Shown: positions 8,681-17,951, counted from the stretch's first letter. The stretch is DNA of 64,000 nucleotides from Neorhizobium alkalisoli (GCF_007829835.1 NZ_VIWP01000009.1:124001-188000); one strand, 5' to 3'. A program made the numbers and translations. Notes: generated by a model not told the origin, from the sequence alone.

Positions 8681-9694
8681 ATGAAGGCCATCGGATACAA
8701 ACAGGCAGGCGCGCTGGATCGTGCCGACTCCCTAGTCGACATCGAGCTGGATAAGCCCGCACCGACTGGACGAGACATTCTCGTCAAGGTCGAGGCAGTT
8801 TCGGCGAACCCCGTGGACTGAAAGATCAGGAAAAGCATGTCGCCACCGGAGGGCTCATGGAAGGTGCTTGGCTGGGACGCCTCCGGAACGATCGAGGCGG
8901 TCGGGGACGGCGTGGAGGATTTCAAGGTCGGGGACGCCGTGTTTTATGCCGGATCGCTTGTCAGGCAGGGCGCGAACGTCGAGTACCACCTGGTCGACGA
9001 ACGCATCGTCGGGAGAAAGCCGACAACGGTCTCGGACGTCGAGGCGGCCGCGTTGCCGCTCACGGCAATCACCGCGTGGGAGATGATGTTCGATCGGCTT
9101 GACGTCCGGAGGGTCGTGCCGGGGGCTGCCAACGCCATTCTCGTCATCGGCGGCGCGGGCGGTGTCGGCTCCATCACGATCCAGCTTGCCCGCGCTCTCA
9201 CGGACTTGACCGTCATCGCGACCGCATCGCGGCCCGAAACCGTCGAATGGGTCAAACAGCTGGGGGCTCACCACGTTATCGACCACAGGAAGCCGTTGGC
9301 CGAACAGGTGAAGGCGTTGGGATTCGGAGCGCCGGCGTTCGTGTTTTCCACGAACGAGACCAAGTCGCAGCTTTCCGAAATCGTCGAACTGATTGCCCCG
9401 CAGGGCAGGCTCGGTCTCATAGACGACCCGGATAGCCTCGATATTATGGGCTTCAAGCGGAAGTCTGTGTCCGTGCACCAGGAATTCATGTTTACGCGTT
9501 CGATGTATGGCACGGCCGACATGGGAGAACAGGGAAAGCTCCTGACGAAGGTCGCCGAACTGATCGACAGCGGGGCGATCAAGACCACTGTCACCGAAGT
9601 CCTGCGGCCGATCAACGCCGAGAACCTCAGGAAGGCCCACGCGACGCTGGAAAGCGGCACGGCCAAGGGCAAGATCGTGCTCGAAGGTTTTTAA
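8681..9694 (+). pseudogene. Zinc-type alcohol dehydrogenase family gene with an in-frame TGA at codon 47
   Basis: The frame from ATG 8681 (AGAGAG ribosome site) reads as an MDR-type zinc-binding alcohol dehydrogenase family protein, hits TGA at 8819-8821, then continues in the same frame to TAA at 9692-9694, 337 codons overall. The stop falls in NPVD*KIR, where relatives commonly have NPVDWKIR, so TGG to TGA is the simplest explanation. After the stop the nucleotide-binding VIGGAGGVGS motif and the rest look intact. Re-initiation at ATG 8837 would lose part of the catalytic domain. It could be a recent nonsense mutation or a base-calling error. It is divergent from the NmrA-like gene. Confidence 0.8.
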
Positions 9695-9719
9695 GGTCGT
9701 GAGGTATTTCAAATGAGTA

Positions 9720-9750
9720 GCCGCCGGGGCACTGGCCCCGGCGGCTTCTT
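9720..9750. terminator. Strong intrinsic terminator between convergent genes
   Basis: GCCGCCGGGGC (9720-9730) and GCCCCGGCGGC (9735-9745) form a perfect 11-bp stem with a 4-base loop, followed by TTCTTT on the plus strand. It closes the dehydrogenase transcript; on the minus strand it sits just past the end of the next hydrolase. Confidence 0.85.
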
Positions 9751-9753
9751 TCG

Positions 9754-10605
9754 TCAGCGGACGTTCTTGACGAAGGACGTGATGGTTTCCGCGCAGAATT
9801 CCGGTTCCTGGTGGTGGGGCCCATGTCCGGCCTGGGGAACCGTCAGGAGGTGGAGGGACTTCCACATCTTCGTGAGCGGGAGCCAGTTTTCGATCGGGCA
9901 CGCAATGTCGTGATCGCCGCTGACGAGTACCGGGTTGGGACCCGCGGCCAGAGCTGCCATTTCCGAACCTTCCGGATCGGGATAGATCGTGGAGCGGTCC
10001 TTTGCCTCACTGAGAAGCTTCATGAAGACCGCCTCTGGAATCTGAGGGGAACGATCGGCATTCCGGCTTTCGATGCGCTCGAGCGAGCGCTTTGCCGCTT
10101 CCCGGCTTGCTTCGGAGGCCGGCTCGAAGAAGAGGATGGTCTGGTCTTCCAGACCGTTGTTCGGATGCATCGCCGTTTCCATGAACAGCCGCTCGCCGCT
10201 CACTTCCGGTTTGCCCGGAGGGGCCGTGCCGATCAGCACCGTGTGGGAGACCAGTTCCGGATGGGTTGCCGTGAATTTCTGGGCGACGACACCGCCGAGC
10301 GACCATCCGCCGATGACGACCTTATCGAAACCGAGGAAACCGATAAGGTCCTTGGCGTCCTTGACCAGCGATGCCCGGTCGTAGCTCGGGTTCCCGGTCG
10401 AGGCTCCCAGCCCCGTGTAGTCGTAAATGACGACCTCGAAATTCTTTGCCAGCTCGTCCAGGAACAGCGGATCCCAGGAATCCATGGTTCCGCGGAAGCG
10501 GATGTTCAGTACGAGCGGCGTGCCCTTGCCAAACCGCCTGTAGGCGATCTTCCGGTCTTCGAGTTCGGCGAATTTCGTTGACGTCTTCGATGCTGCTTCG
10601 GTCAT
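9754..10605 (-). CDS. Alpha/beta hydrolase
   Basis: This 283-residue cytoplasmic protein has the alpha/beta hydrolase fold with nucleophile elbow GWSLGG (Ser102), a DYTGLGAS segment after strand 4, an SGDHDIACP acid segment and an AGHGPH histidine near the end. Length and motifs fit esterases, lactonases or C-C hydrolases; the substrate is not evident. The start at 10605 has an AAAGGAGAG ribosome site 5-6 bases upstream, which excludes the longer frame reaching 10794. It is convergent with the alcohol dehydrogenase. Confidence 0.82.
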   Translation of the reverse strand: MTEAASKTSTKFAELEDRKIAYRRFGKGTPLVLNIRFRGTMDSWDPLFLDELAKNFEVVIYDYTGLGASTGNPSYDRASLVKDAKDLIGFLGFDKVVIGGWSLGGVVAQKFTATHPELVSHTVLIGTAPPGKPEVSGERLFMETAMHPNNGLEDQTILFFEPASEASREAAKRSLERIESRNADRSPQIPEAVFMKLLSEAKDRSTIYPDPEGSEMAALAAGPNPVLVSGDHDIACPIENWLPLTKMWKSLHLLTVPQAGHGPHHQEPEFCAETITSFVKNVR

Positions 10606-10889
10606 GTCGTCTCTCCTTTGCTGGAAAGACAAAAACCCGACTGGCGGCTCGTTTCTTGTAGGATGCAGCGCTCTCGTCAGTGCCTTAGCCAGCAGGGCAA
10701 GGACAGGTTCGCACCGGCAGGAAGCCGATGATGTCCCGGACTGCGAGGACGGTGTTATGGCTTCAGTCGGCCCTGTGCGGATGGTGGACCACACGACGCG
10801 TGAACCGCGTTAAAAGGCAGTGCTGGCCAGAGGTGCCTGAAGAGAAATACGTCCGTGACGAACGCCGGCTGGCTTCCGCACGTCCGGTA
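10606..10889. other. Intergenic 284 bp, nothing recognised
   Basis: This stretch between PoxB-like and hydrolase genes on the minus strand holds the hydrolase promoter presumably, but no repeat, hairpin with T-run or small gene was seen. Confidence 0.3.
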
Positions 10890-12617
10890 TCACCAGCGAA
10901 TGTTCGATTTCGCAAGATCAAGCACTGAGTCCCCTCTTCCACTGAGGACGGCTTTCGCCATCCACAGGCTGAAACCTCCGATTTGCTCGAGCGTCACCTT
11001 GGGAGGCATCGCGAGTTCGTCACTGTTGGTCACGACGTCGACGACCGCCGGCCCCGGGTGTGCGAAGGCGTCCCTCAGCGCGTGGTCGAGATCCGCGCCC
11101 TGTTCCACCCTGATGCCCATGATGCCGCCCGCCTGTGCCATCGCGGCAAAGTTCGGGTTCTTGAGCTCCACGTTAGACGGCAGGAACCCGGCGGCCTTCA
11201 TCTCCATGTCGACGAAACCGAGCACGCCGTTGTTGATGATGACGATCTTTACGGGCAGATCGAGCTGGCGCAGCGTGAGAAGGTCCCCCATCAGCATCGC
11301 GAATCCGCCATCGCCGGACAGGCTTATGGTCTGCCGCCCTGGAAACGCCGCTTGCGCCCCGATTGCCTGCACCATGGCATTTGCCATCGAACCGTGGACG
11401 AAGGAGCCGAGCAGGCGTCGCTTGCCGTTCATCTTGAGGTAACGCGCGGCCCAGACTGTCGGAGTGCCGACGTCGCAGGTGAAGACCGCGTCGTCCTCGG
11501 CGATCTCGCTTACAAGCCTGGCGACATATTGCGGATGGATCGGCTGCCCCTGTTTCCCGGCAGTGGCCAGATCGTCGAGCCCTTTGCGGGCTTCGGCATA
11601 GTTGTCCAGCGCGTTCTGCAGGTGATCGTCGTCCTCCTTGGGCCGGAGCTTGGGGATCATCGCTTCTATGGTCGCACCGACGTCTCCGGTCATGCCGAGA
11701 TCGAGCGTCGTCCTTCGCCCGAGCCTCGAGCCGTCGATATCGATCTGGATGATCTTGGCATCACTTGGATAGAACTGCCGATATGGAAAGTCCGTGCCCA
11801 GCATGAGAAGCGTGTCGCACTGCTTCATGGCGTGGTAGCCGGAAGCAAAACCGATCAGCCCGGTCATCCCGACGTCATACGGGTTGTCCCATTCGACATG
11901 CTCCTTGCCCCGGAGCGCGTGAACGACGGGCGCTTTCAGGATTTCCGCCAGCCTGACCACCTGGTCGTGAGCGCCGGAGCAGCCCGCTCCGGCAAGGATG
12001 GTCACCCGATCCGCTGCATCGAGCAGAGACACCGCTTGGTCGATGTCGTCTGCCCGCGGCACGACCACCGGATCGGACGGCACGACCCAGCGTCCCGGTG
12101 CGACGGCGTCCACCTTTTCCATCGCGACGTCGCCAGGGATAACGATCACCGAAACGCCGCGCTTGGAAACCGCCTGCCTTATCGCGATATCAAGCACACG
12201 CGGCATGACCTGCGGCGTTGAGACCAGCTCCGTGTAGTGGCTGCATTCCGCGAAAATCTTGTCGGGGTGGGTTTCCTGGAAATATCCGCTGCCGATCTCG
12301 ACGCTCGGAATCTGGGCGGCGATGGCGAGCACCCTCGCCCCGCTGCGATGGCAATCGTAGAGGCCGTTGATGAGATGGAGGTTTCCTGGGCCGCAGCTGC
12401 CCGCGCAGACCGCCAGTTCTCCGGTGATCTGGGCTTCAGCACCGGCCGCGAAGGCGGCAGCCTCCTCGTGGCGCATGTGGACCCATTCTATCGTTCCCTT
12501 GCGTCTGAGGGCGTCGCTCAAGCCGTTCAGGGAGTCTCCGGTCACACCGTAAACGCGTTTCACGCCAGCGGCCTCCAGCGTGTCCACGATCATTTCGGCT
12601 ATAGTCTGCTTTGCCAT
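10890..12617 (-). CDS. poxB: Thiamine-diphosphate enzyme, pyruvate oxidase/dehydrogenase (quinone) type
   Basis: The 575-residue protein has the three-domain layout of TPP enzymes. The N-terminal pyrimidine domain has the activating Glu51 in RHEEAAAFAA and the GSCGPGN segment; the middle FAD/regulatory domain follows; the C-terminal domain carries the TPP/Mg motif GDGGFAMLMGD ending in IINN. PoxB enzymes oxidise pyruvate to acetate and CO2 and pass electrons to quinone at the membrane. Acetolactate synthase-like relatives are an alternative, but the overall similarity favours PoxB. ATG 12617 has an AGGAG site; an upstream start at 12692 was rejected. Confidence 0.85.
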   Translation of the reverse strand: MAKQTIAEMIVDTLEAAGVKRVYGVTGDSLNGLSDALRRKGTIEWVHMRHEEAAAFAAGAEAQITGELAVCAGSCGPGNLHLINGLYDCHRSGARVLAIAAQIPSVEIGSGYFQETHPDKIFAECSHYTELVSTPQVMPRVLDIAIRQAVSKRGVSVIVIPGDVAMEKVDAVAPGRWVVPSDPVVVPRADDIDQAVSLLDAADRVTILAGAGCSGAHDQVVRLAEILKAPVVHALRGKEHVEWDNPYDVGMTGLIGFASGYHAMKQCDTLLMLGTDFPYRQFYPSDAKIIQIDIDGSRLGRRTTLDLGMTGDVGATIEAMIPKLRPKEDDDHLQNALDNYAEARKGLDDLATAGKQGQPIHPQYVARLVSEIAEDDAVFTCDVGTPTVWAARYLKMNGKRRLLGSFVHGSMANAMVQAIGAQAAFPGRQTISLSGDGGFAMLMGDLLTLRQLDLPVKIVIINNGVLGFVDMEMKAAGFLPSNVELKNPNFAAMAQAGGIMGIRVEQGADLDHALRDAFAHPGPAVVDVVTNSDELAMPPKVTLEQIGGFSLWMAKAVLSGRGDSVLDLAKSNIRW

Positions 12618-12881
12618 GAAAAGCTTGGCTCCTGCGTGAGAGATTGCCGTTGAAGACCAGCCGGACGGAGCAGGCAATCGGATTGCCGCCAAGACCGCTT
12701 CAATGGAGCACCGAGAGGCGCGGCATGATGTCCGCGCAAATCGCGTGTCGTGCCGCGTCCCCGGAGAGCCTCGCCGTCAAGCGGGACCCTAGCTCGAGGT
12801 AGAAGACAGTTCCGCACCTTCAAGCCCCGAGCGCCTTCCTTAATGTGGCGGGTGAGCCGGGATATGGCTACGCGCTTTGGC
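12618..12881. other. Intergenic 264 bp upstream of the PoxB-like gene
   Basis: It probably contains the poxB promoter. No repeat or terminator-like hairpin was recognised. Confidence 0.3.
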
Positions 12882-13067
12882 TCAGTCCATCCGGCCCGAC
12901 GCCATCGGGTCGCTGGCGGGAAACGATTCCATCAGCGCCTCGTCGAGAAGCTCGTCCGGCTTCGATCTTGGCGTCGGAAGAGGTTCGAGTGTGACATCGG
13001 CGAACTCGGGCATGGTTTCCGCGCCGTCTCTGACCTGTTCGTTCAGTTGCTCAAGTCTGCTGTGCAT
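12882..13067 (-). CDS. Small acidic protein with ESFPASDP motif
   Basis: A 61-residue acidic protein ends with the motif DEALMESFPASDP, which recurs in small uncharacterised proteobacterial proteins. No signal peptide or membrane segment is visible. The ATG at 13067 is 9 bases from a GGAG site; ATG 13073 is only 3 bases away and less likely. It precedes poxB on the same strand. Function unknown. Confidence 0.6.
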   Translation of the reverse strand: MHSRLEQLNEQVRDGAETMPEFADVTLEPLPTPRSKPDELLDEALMESFPASDPMASGRMD

Positions 13068-13228
13068 GGTCATACGCTCCGTTGATTTTATGCGACTACA
13101 GCGTGCTCGGAACTAAGTTTCTTGCACGATCCCACCCATATCGGGCATGCGGACCCTGTCGGGCCTGGCCGTCGAGCTTCCCGTCGGGATAACCGTGGCA
13201 GTCCGGGAATCGCCCGCTGGCGTCGCGG

Positions 13229-13348
13229 CTACTTCTTCTTTTCCTGATCGCGATGCCATTTGATGGCGTAGAACATGCCGACGCCCAACACGATTATCTT
13301 CAGCGGGAAGAAGACTATCGGGAACCAGTCTACCCAATCGCTCGTCAT
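13229..13348 (-). CDS. 39-residue single-pass membrane protein
   Basis: A short frame starts MTSDWVDWFPIVFFPLK and continues through a hydrophobic helix to YAIKWHRDQEKKK. The ATG at 13348 is preceded by AAAGGAA at good spacing. The layout (Trp-rich start, one helix, basic end) is that of a small inner-membrane protein with its C-terminus inside. Homologues are not recalled. It is below usual length cut-offs, so many annotations would miss it. Confidence 0.6.
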   Translation of the reverse strand: MTSDWVDWFPIVFFPLKIIVLGVGMFYAIKWHRDQEKKK

Positions 13349-13506
13349 TGACCGATTCCTTTCAGAGATTGAATGGATGCAATCCCACACACAAAGTTGC
13401 CATCATTTATCGGTGGTGCGTTTTGTCGGAGCGATGACGGACCGCGATCCAGGCGACTGAGCGGTCGGCCCACAGCAGATCGACAAACGAAAAAGCTGTC
13501 AATTTC

Positions 13507-13536
13507 GTCGGTGCGGGGCGCTCTCCCCGCACCGAC
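13507..13536 (-). terminator. Terminator hairpin after the Tat-exported protein gene
   Basis: GTCGGTGCGGGG (13507-13518) and CCCCGCACCGAC (13525-13536) form a perfect 12-bp stem with a 6-base loop, 9 bases past the stop of the minus-strand operon. A T-run appears about 15 bases later on that strand. Confidence 0.7.
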
Positions 13537-13545
13537 TTCTGGTTT

Positions 13546-14346
13546 TCACGCGCCTTTGGCGTAGGTGAACCGCGCGTCCTGCAGCTCAGCGAGATATGCA
13601 ACGACGCTGGGGACGAGAACCACTCCGGGGATGAGGTTGTTCGTCAGATCGGCGGCGACCGCGTCCGCCGGCATTCCCGAATTGCTTTCCTTGGACGCGA
13701 TCGCGCGGGCGATAGCGTGGATGGAGTCATGGCAGGCCACGAACACTGCGCCCCGCTTCTGGAGCGATGAGATGTTGTTGTTCGCCGGGCCGTAGAAGCC
13801 GTTGACGTCCTGGTGGTCGTCCTTCTCAGTCGCGCCGGATTTCCCGACGATGAAGTCGTTGCGTTTGCTCTTCGAACCGGCCATCTCGGCAAGGCCGTAT
13901 TTGTCCCACATCGTCTGGCTGAAAAGGCTGTGATGCGCGGTGCCGTGCACGGCCGCGACCGCGAGGAAGTCCTCGTTTCCGTGGGCGAAGACCTGGCCGT
14001 TCATCGACTCCCGCATGAGGTTGAGCCAGGCGGCGGAAATCTCCGACGCCTCCCACGCCTGCCGCGGTCCACCATCGTATCCGAGAAGGACGGCGGACGC
14101 CTCGTGATCCCAAAGATCCTTGCGGTCGGCCATGAAAGGCACGGAGGTGAAGTCGCGGCGGCGCGGCGCTTTTGCCAGCTTGGCCGAAAGGTTCCGGAGC
14201 TTCCGGCCGCCCTGCGAGGTGGCCGGGTACGCAGTCTTCTCCTTCGCGGATACCGGGGACGCTCCCACGGTGACGGCAGCCACCGCGGAAGCGCCGAGCG
14301 CGCCGAGGGCGAACCGACGGGAGGTGGGCTTATCGAGTCCGAACAT
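13546..14346 (-). CDS. Tat-exported protein with DsrE-like C-terminal domain
   Basis: The 266-residue protein begins with a twin-arginine signal (SRRFALGALG at 9-18) and probable cleavage after VSA near residue 34, so it is exported folded. The C-terminal 100 residues (VFVACHDSIHAI then NLIPGVVLVPSVVAYLAELQ) resemble DsrE/DsrF-like sulfur-relay domains in the order of the Cys strand and the GV.VVPS.VA.L..LQ helix. This assignment is by eye. The start has an AGGAG site. It lies 13 bp after the DUF302 fusion gene and is presumably in its operon. Confidence 0.65.
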   Translation of the reverse strand: MFGLDKPTSRRFALGALGASAVAAVTVGASPVSAKEKTAYPATSQGGRKLRNLSAKLAKAPRRRDFTSVPFMADRKDLWDHEASAVLLGYDGGPRQAWEASEISAAWLNLMRESMNGQVFAHGNEDFLAVAAVHGTAHHSLFSQTMWDKYGLAEMAGSKSKRNDFIVGKSGATEKDDHQDVNGFYGPANNNISSLQKRGAVFVACHDSIHAIARAIASKESNSGMPADAVAADLTNNLIPGVVLVPSVVAYLAELQDARFTYAKGA

Positions 14347-14359
14347 CTGTCGTCTCCTG

Positions 14360-15967
14360 TCAGTAGCTGTAGACGTTCGCGGCGCGGCCGACCACGCCGT
14401 CGAGGAACTTGGTCATCGTGCCGACCGTCGCTTGGTCCTTGATGCCGTAGCCGTCGACAAGGTTGGCGACGTTCGGATAGCCGACCCACGTGCGGCCGTA
14501 CTCGTCTTCCCAGACCAGGACACGAAGCGGCAGGTCGATGCCGATGGACTGGTCAGCCTGCATCAGCTTGGTGCCGATCTTGGGATTGCCGAAAACAAGC
14601 ACGGTCGTGGGACGCAGCTTTTCGCCGACGGACGTCGCGTTCTCGGCATGGTCGAAAGTCGCGAACACCGGGACCTTCTTGGAGGCCAGGTCGTCCTTGA
14701 TCCGGGCGACGGTCTCGGCCGCGCCGAACTTGCTTTCCTGCGCGACGATATTCTGCGGATCGACTGCCGGTCCGAGATCGGCCCGGTATGCGGCCGCGAT
14801 ATTCCGGGCGAGAACCGTTAGGTCAACGCCTTCCTTGTCGGTGAGGAGAGTGACGCAGACCAGCTCGTAGGAAGCCGTGAAGCGGCTAAGGTAGGAGCTG
14901 AAGCCGGGCGAGTTGCCCTTCACCTCCATAAATCCCGGATGTTTGGTGAATTCCCAGCCTGCCATCGCCGGAACGACGGTGCCGTTAGCGAGCTTCGTCG
15001 GCATGTAGATGACGTCCCGGTCGGCGATGTCCTTGATCAGCACGGAGCCCGCCAGCGCGATATCCCATTTGCTGATGTCCTCGGCCGAAGACCAGATGTT
15101 GCCAAATCCGAACAGGTTTTCCGAGATGTCCGCCGGAACCGGCACCATATGCCCATCCACCTCGCGATAACCGGTCGCAGGCTCGACGGGGCTGATGTAA
15201 TCGACCTCTGCCTTGAAGTGCGAGTGCTGGTTATCGTGCGCCGGCATGGTTTCGGGCCTGTCGGTCCGGGCCATGGTTTTCATGTCTTCGGGGAACATCG
15301 TGCTTGTCAGCCGTGAGGCCTCGATCTGGTATTTCCAGACGAAATCGTGGTAGCTCATGCCACTCGCGCTTTCGATCGCCAGGGCGAGCAGTGTCGAATT
15401 CGTAGCGCTCTGCCGGACATTCGTGCCGCTTTCGAAGAGCAGCGGCTTGTCGCCGACCAGAGCAACCAGTTCCTTGGGCGAGTAGCGCTTGGCGTCGTCG
15501 AGCTTCTCGCGGTAGTCCGGAATGCCCGAGCTGTGCTGCAGCAATTCGAGCAGCGTAACGTCCTTCCAGGCGGCCGGAAGGTTGACGACATATTTCGAGA
15601 CCTTGTCGTCGAGGTTGAGCTTGCCCTGCTCCTTGAGCTGCATGACTGCCACTGCGGTGAAGGCCTGGGTAATCGGCCCGACATTCCACATCGTCTTTGT
15701 CGAGGCCAGCTCGTCCCTGTCGATGCTCGTCTTGCCGTAGCCGCTCGAGCGCGGGATGTAGGGTGCCTGGACGATGGCCAGCGTCAGTCCGGGGAGCTGG
15801 TTCTTTTCGATGAAGTCGGCGATCATCTGATCGATATAGACGCCATAGCTCTTTTGCACGGGGTTACCTCTGACGATCGGTTCGTTTGCTCCGGGGATGG
15901 TCTCGGCTAAAGCCGTTCCGCTCATCAGCGCGGCAATGCCGAGAGCCAACAAAAATCTGGCCTTCAT
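14360..15967 (-). CDS. Beta-lactamase-fold protein without catalytic residues, fused to DUF302
   Basis: The 535-residue protein has a signal peptide (cleavage after ALA near 21), a class C beta-lactamase/DD-peptidase-like domain at about 40-400, and a C-terminal DUF302 domain at about 430-535. The usual SxxK motif is PITQ at 98-101 and the usual YxN is QSA at 186-188, while surrounding landmarks (QLKEQGKLNLDD, LLQHSSGIPDY, PGFSSYLSRF) are well kept. This looks like a conserved pseudoenzyme rather than a decayed gene. It is likely periplasmic and may bind a ligand for the adjacent DsrE-like protein. Confidence 0.75.
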   Translation of the reverse strand: MKARFLLALGIAALMSGTALAETIPGANEPIVRGNPVQKSYGVYIDQMIADFIEKNQLPGLTLAIVQAPYIPRSSGYGKTSIDRDELASTKTMWNVGPITQAFTAVAVMQLKEQGKLNLDDKVSKYVVNLPAAWKDVTLLELLQHSSGIPDYREKLDDAKRYSPKELVALVGDKPLLFESGTNVRQSATNSTLLALAIESASGMSYHDFVWKYQIEASRLTSTMFPEDMKTMARTDRPETMPAHDNQHSHFKAEVDYISPVEPATGYREVDGHMVPVPADISENLFGFGNIWSSAEDISKWDIALAGSVLIKDIADRDVIYMPTKLANGTVVPAMAGWEFTKHPGFMEVKGNSPGFSSYLSRFTASYELVCVTLLTDKEGVDLTVLARNIAAAYRADLGPAVDPQNIVAQESKFGAAETVARIKDDLASKKVPVFATFDHAENATSVGEKLRPTTVLVFGNPKIGTKLMQADQSIGIDLPLRVLVWEDEYGRTWVGYPNVANLVDGYGIKDQATVGTMTKFLDGVVGRAANVYSY

Positions 15968-16320
15968 GGGTGTTTCCTTCCGTTTCGGATGTCATTGGAC
16001 ACGCCACCGCGAGCATGCTGTCGAAGCGGGTGATCGACGCGACAGGCTCGGCGGCTTGGCGGAGGAAAATTCGCCCGGGGGCTGCGTTTTAGATTGTATT
16101 ATCCCGCCCTCCCACCCCGCCGCGGAAAATTTAACTCAGCTGGTGAGTAAACATCCGTTCGGTGGGCACGGAATGCGAGAGGATGCGATGGAGGGACGGC
16201 GCAATCAGAGCGCCGCGTTGGTACAAGAAACCCATCGCCTTTTCAGTCACGGTCTTTCCCCAGACCATTCGCGATACCGAACGGCCGTCAGCCGTTCCGC
16301 AAGCGTCTCAGGAAAGAGAA
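15968..16320. other. Divergent intergenic region with one operator
   Basis: This 353-bp stretch separates the beta-lactamase-fold gene from the GntP gene and must carry both promoters. The palindrome at 16131-16151 is its only clear structure. Confidence 0.5.
16131..16151. promoter_or_regulatory. Palindromic operator TTAACTCA-N5-TGAGTAAA
   Basis: Inverted 8-bp arms match at 7 positions around GCTGG. Size and spacing fit a TetR or similar dimeric repressor. It is 170 bp before the GntP start and 164 bp before the divergent gene, so either could be controlled. Confidence 0.45.
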
Positions 16321-17712
16321 ATGAGCGATTTCGATATACAACTCCTCGCCATCGCCACCGGAGGTGTCGTCCTTCTGGTGGCGCTGATCGTGTCGCGCAT
16401 CAGGATGCACCCGCTGCTGGCGCTTTTACTGACGTCGGTCCTGGTCGGCCTGCTTGCCGGATTGCCCGTGGACAAGGTCGTCAAGTCGATCGAAGTCGGC
16501 GCGGGCAACACCCTTGGCGCTGTCGGGCTCGTAGTGGCCCTCGGCGCGATGCTCGGCAAGATCATGGCGGAGAACGGTGTTACGGACGGCATCGCGGACA
16601 CGATCATAAAGCGGACGTCGGTCCCCATGCTGCCATGGGCAATGTCGGGTGTCGCGTTCGTCGTCGGCATCCCGATGTTCTTCGAAGTCGGTCTCGTCGT
16701 GCTGCTTCCCCTCGTGTTCACCGTCGCGAGGAAGCTCGAGCAGGGCTCCGCCATACGCGGATCGGCCTATGTCTACGTCGGCGTCCCGGTTATCGCCGCA
16801 CTGGCTTCCATGCACGGAATGGTGCCGCCGCATCCGGGTCCGCTGACGGCGATCGCGTCCCTCAAGACGAACGTCGGGGCGACGATGCTCTACGGTTTCG
16901 TGGCGGCGATCCCGGCGATCGTGCTTGGAGGTCCGGTTTACGGCGCGTTCATCGCCCCGCGGCTTGCTGTCAAACCGGATGCGTCTCTTGTCGGACAGTT
17001 CTCGCGCCCCGAAGTGGCTGTACCGATCGGTGGACAGTGGCGGCCGGGGCTGGGGACGAGTGTTCTGGTGGCCCTGCTGCCCGCCATTCTCATGCTGTTC
17101 AACGCGGTCGCGGAACTTGCCCTTCCTCCGTCGTCCCCCGTGACCCGCCTCGCGGCATTCGTCGGCGACCCGGTGATCGCGATGCTTTTCGGCGTGGTGT
17201 TTGCGGCGTCGGTTTTCGTCTACACCAAGTCGGGGGATGCTGAGAGCCTACGAGACGCAATGTCTGCCAGCCTCAAGCCGATCGCCAACGTGCTGGTGAT
17301 CATAGCGGGCGGCGGCGCGTTCCAGCACGTGCTCACCGACGCGAAAGTCGGTGATGCCATCGTCCACCTCAGCCAGCAGTTCGCGTTCTCGCCGCTGATC
17401 CTCGGCTGGCTGATCTCGATGCTGCTGTCCGTATCCACCGGCTCGGCGACTGTCGGCATCGTCGGCGCGGCCGGGCTCCTGGCCCCACTTGCGATGGCGG
17501 AACCCGTCAACACTCCCCTCCTCGCACTGGCGATCGGGTGCGGGTCGCTCTTCTTCAATTACGCGAACCATGCGGGGTTCTGGCTGGTGAAAGAGTCCTT
17601 CGGCATGACGATGGGCGAGGCCACAAAGACAATATCCGTCATCCAGTCGATCGTTTCGGTGGTCGGCCTCGTGATGGTGCTGCTGATGAACCTTCTGCCA
17701 CCGTTGGTGTAG
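16321..17712 (+). CDS. GntP-family permease
   Basis: This 463-residue protein is hydrophobic throughout, with 12 or more predicted helices and GntP-family landmarks: an early GLPVDKVVKSIEVGAGNTLG segment, GIPMFFEVGLVVLLPL, HGMVPPHPGPL and, late, SGSATVGIVGAAGLLAP. The family imports gluconate and related hydroxy acids by proton symport. Substrate specificity is not readable. ATG 16321 follows a GGAAAGAG site. No kinase or dehydratase gene for gluconate is nearby, so the substrate may be another hydroxy acid. Confidence 0.88.
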   Translation: MSDFDIQLLAIATGGVVLLVALIVSRIRMHPLLALLLTSVLVGLLAGLPVDKVVKSIEVGAGNTLGAVGLVVALGAMLGKIMAENGVTDGIADTIIKRTSVPMLPWAMSGVAFVVGIPMFFEVGLVVLLPLVFTVARKLEQGSAIRGSAYVYVGVPVIAALASMHGMVPPHPGPLTAIASLKTNVGATMLYGFVAAIPAIVLGGPVYGAFIAPRLAVKPDASLVGQFSRPEVAVPIGGQWRPGLGTSVLVALLPAILMLFNAVAELALPPSSPVTRLAAFVGDPVIAMLFGVVFAASVFVYTKSGDAESLRDAMSASLKPIANVLVIIAGGGAFQHVLTDAKVGDAIVHLSQQFAFSPLILGWLISMLLSVSTGSATVGIVGAAGLLAPLAMAEPVNTPLLALAIGCGSLFFNYANHAGFWLVKESFGMTMGEATKTISVIQSIVSVVGLVMVLLMNLLPPLV

Positions 17713-17951
17713 GCCCCCCGGTCGTCCGCGCGAGAAAAGCACATGCGCTAACGCAGCTGTCGACGGCGGACACGCACGGAAAATGACCTTGGCGTCCGTC
17801 ATCCCACGGACGCGGTGCGAAGTGGGTTACGCAGCTCATACCAAGGGGTTACCCGAACGAGACCTGTATAGAATACCGCGTCGTCGCTCGGTTCCCTATC
17901 CTTCCCTCATGACGAATTCGACGTCGTCGTCACAACAGAGAGGAAATGCGA

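Noticed and set aside
8855..9901. 348-codon frame on the minus strand
   Set aside because: Antisense to the alcohol dehydrogenase remnant and crossing a strong terminator; no family features.
10983..12221. 412-codon frame on the plus strand
   Set aside because: It is antisense to the well-supported PoxB-like gene, and its translation has no recognisable motifs.
15897..17243. 448-codon frame on the plus strand
   Set aside because: It overlaps the GntP gene in another frame; the GntP translation has clear family features and this one is Arg-rich without motifs.
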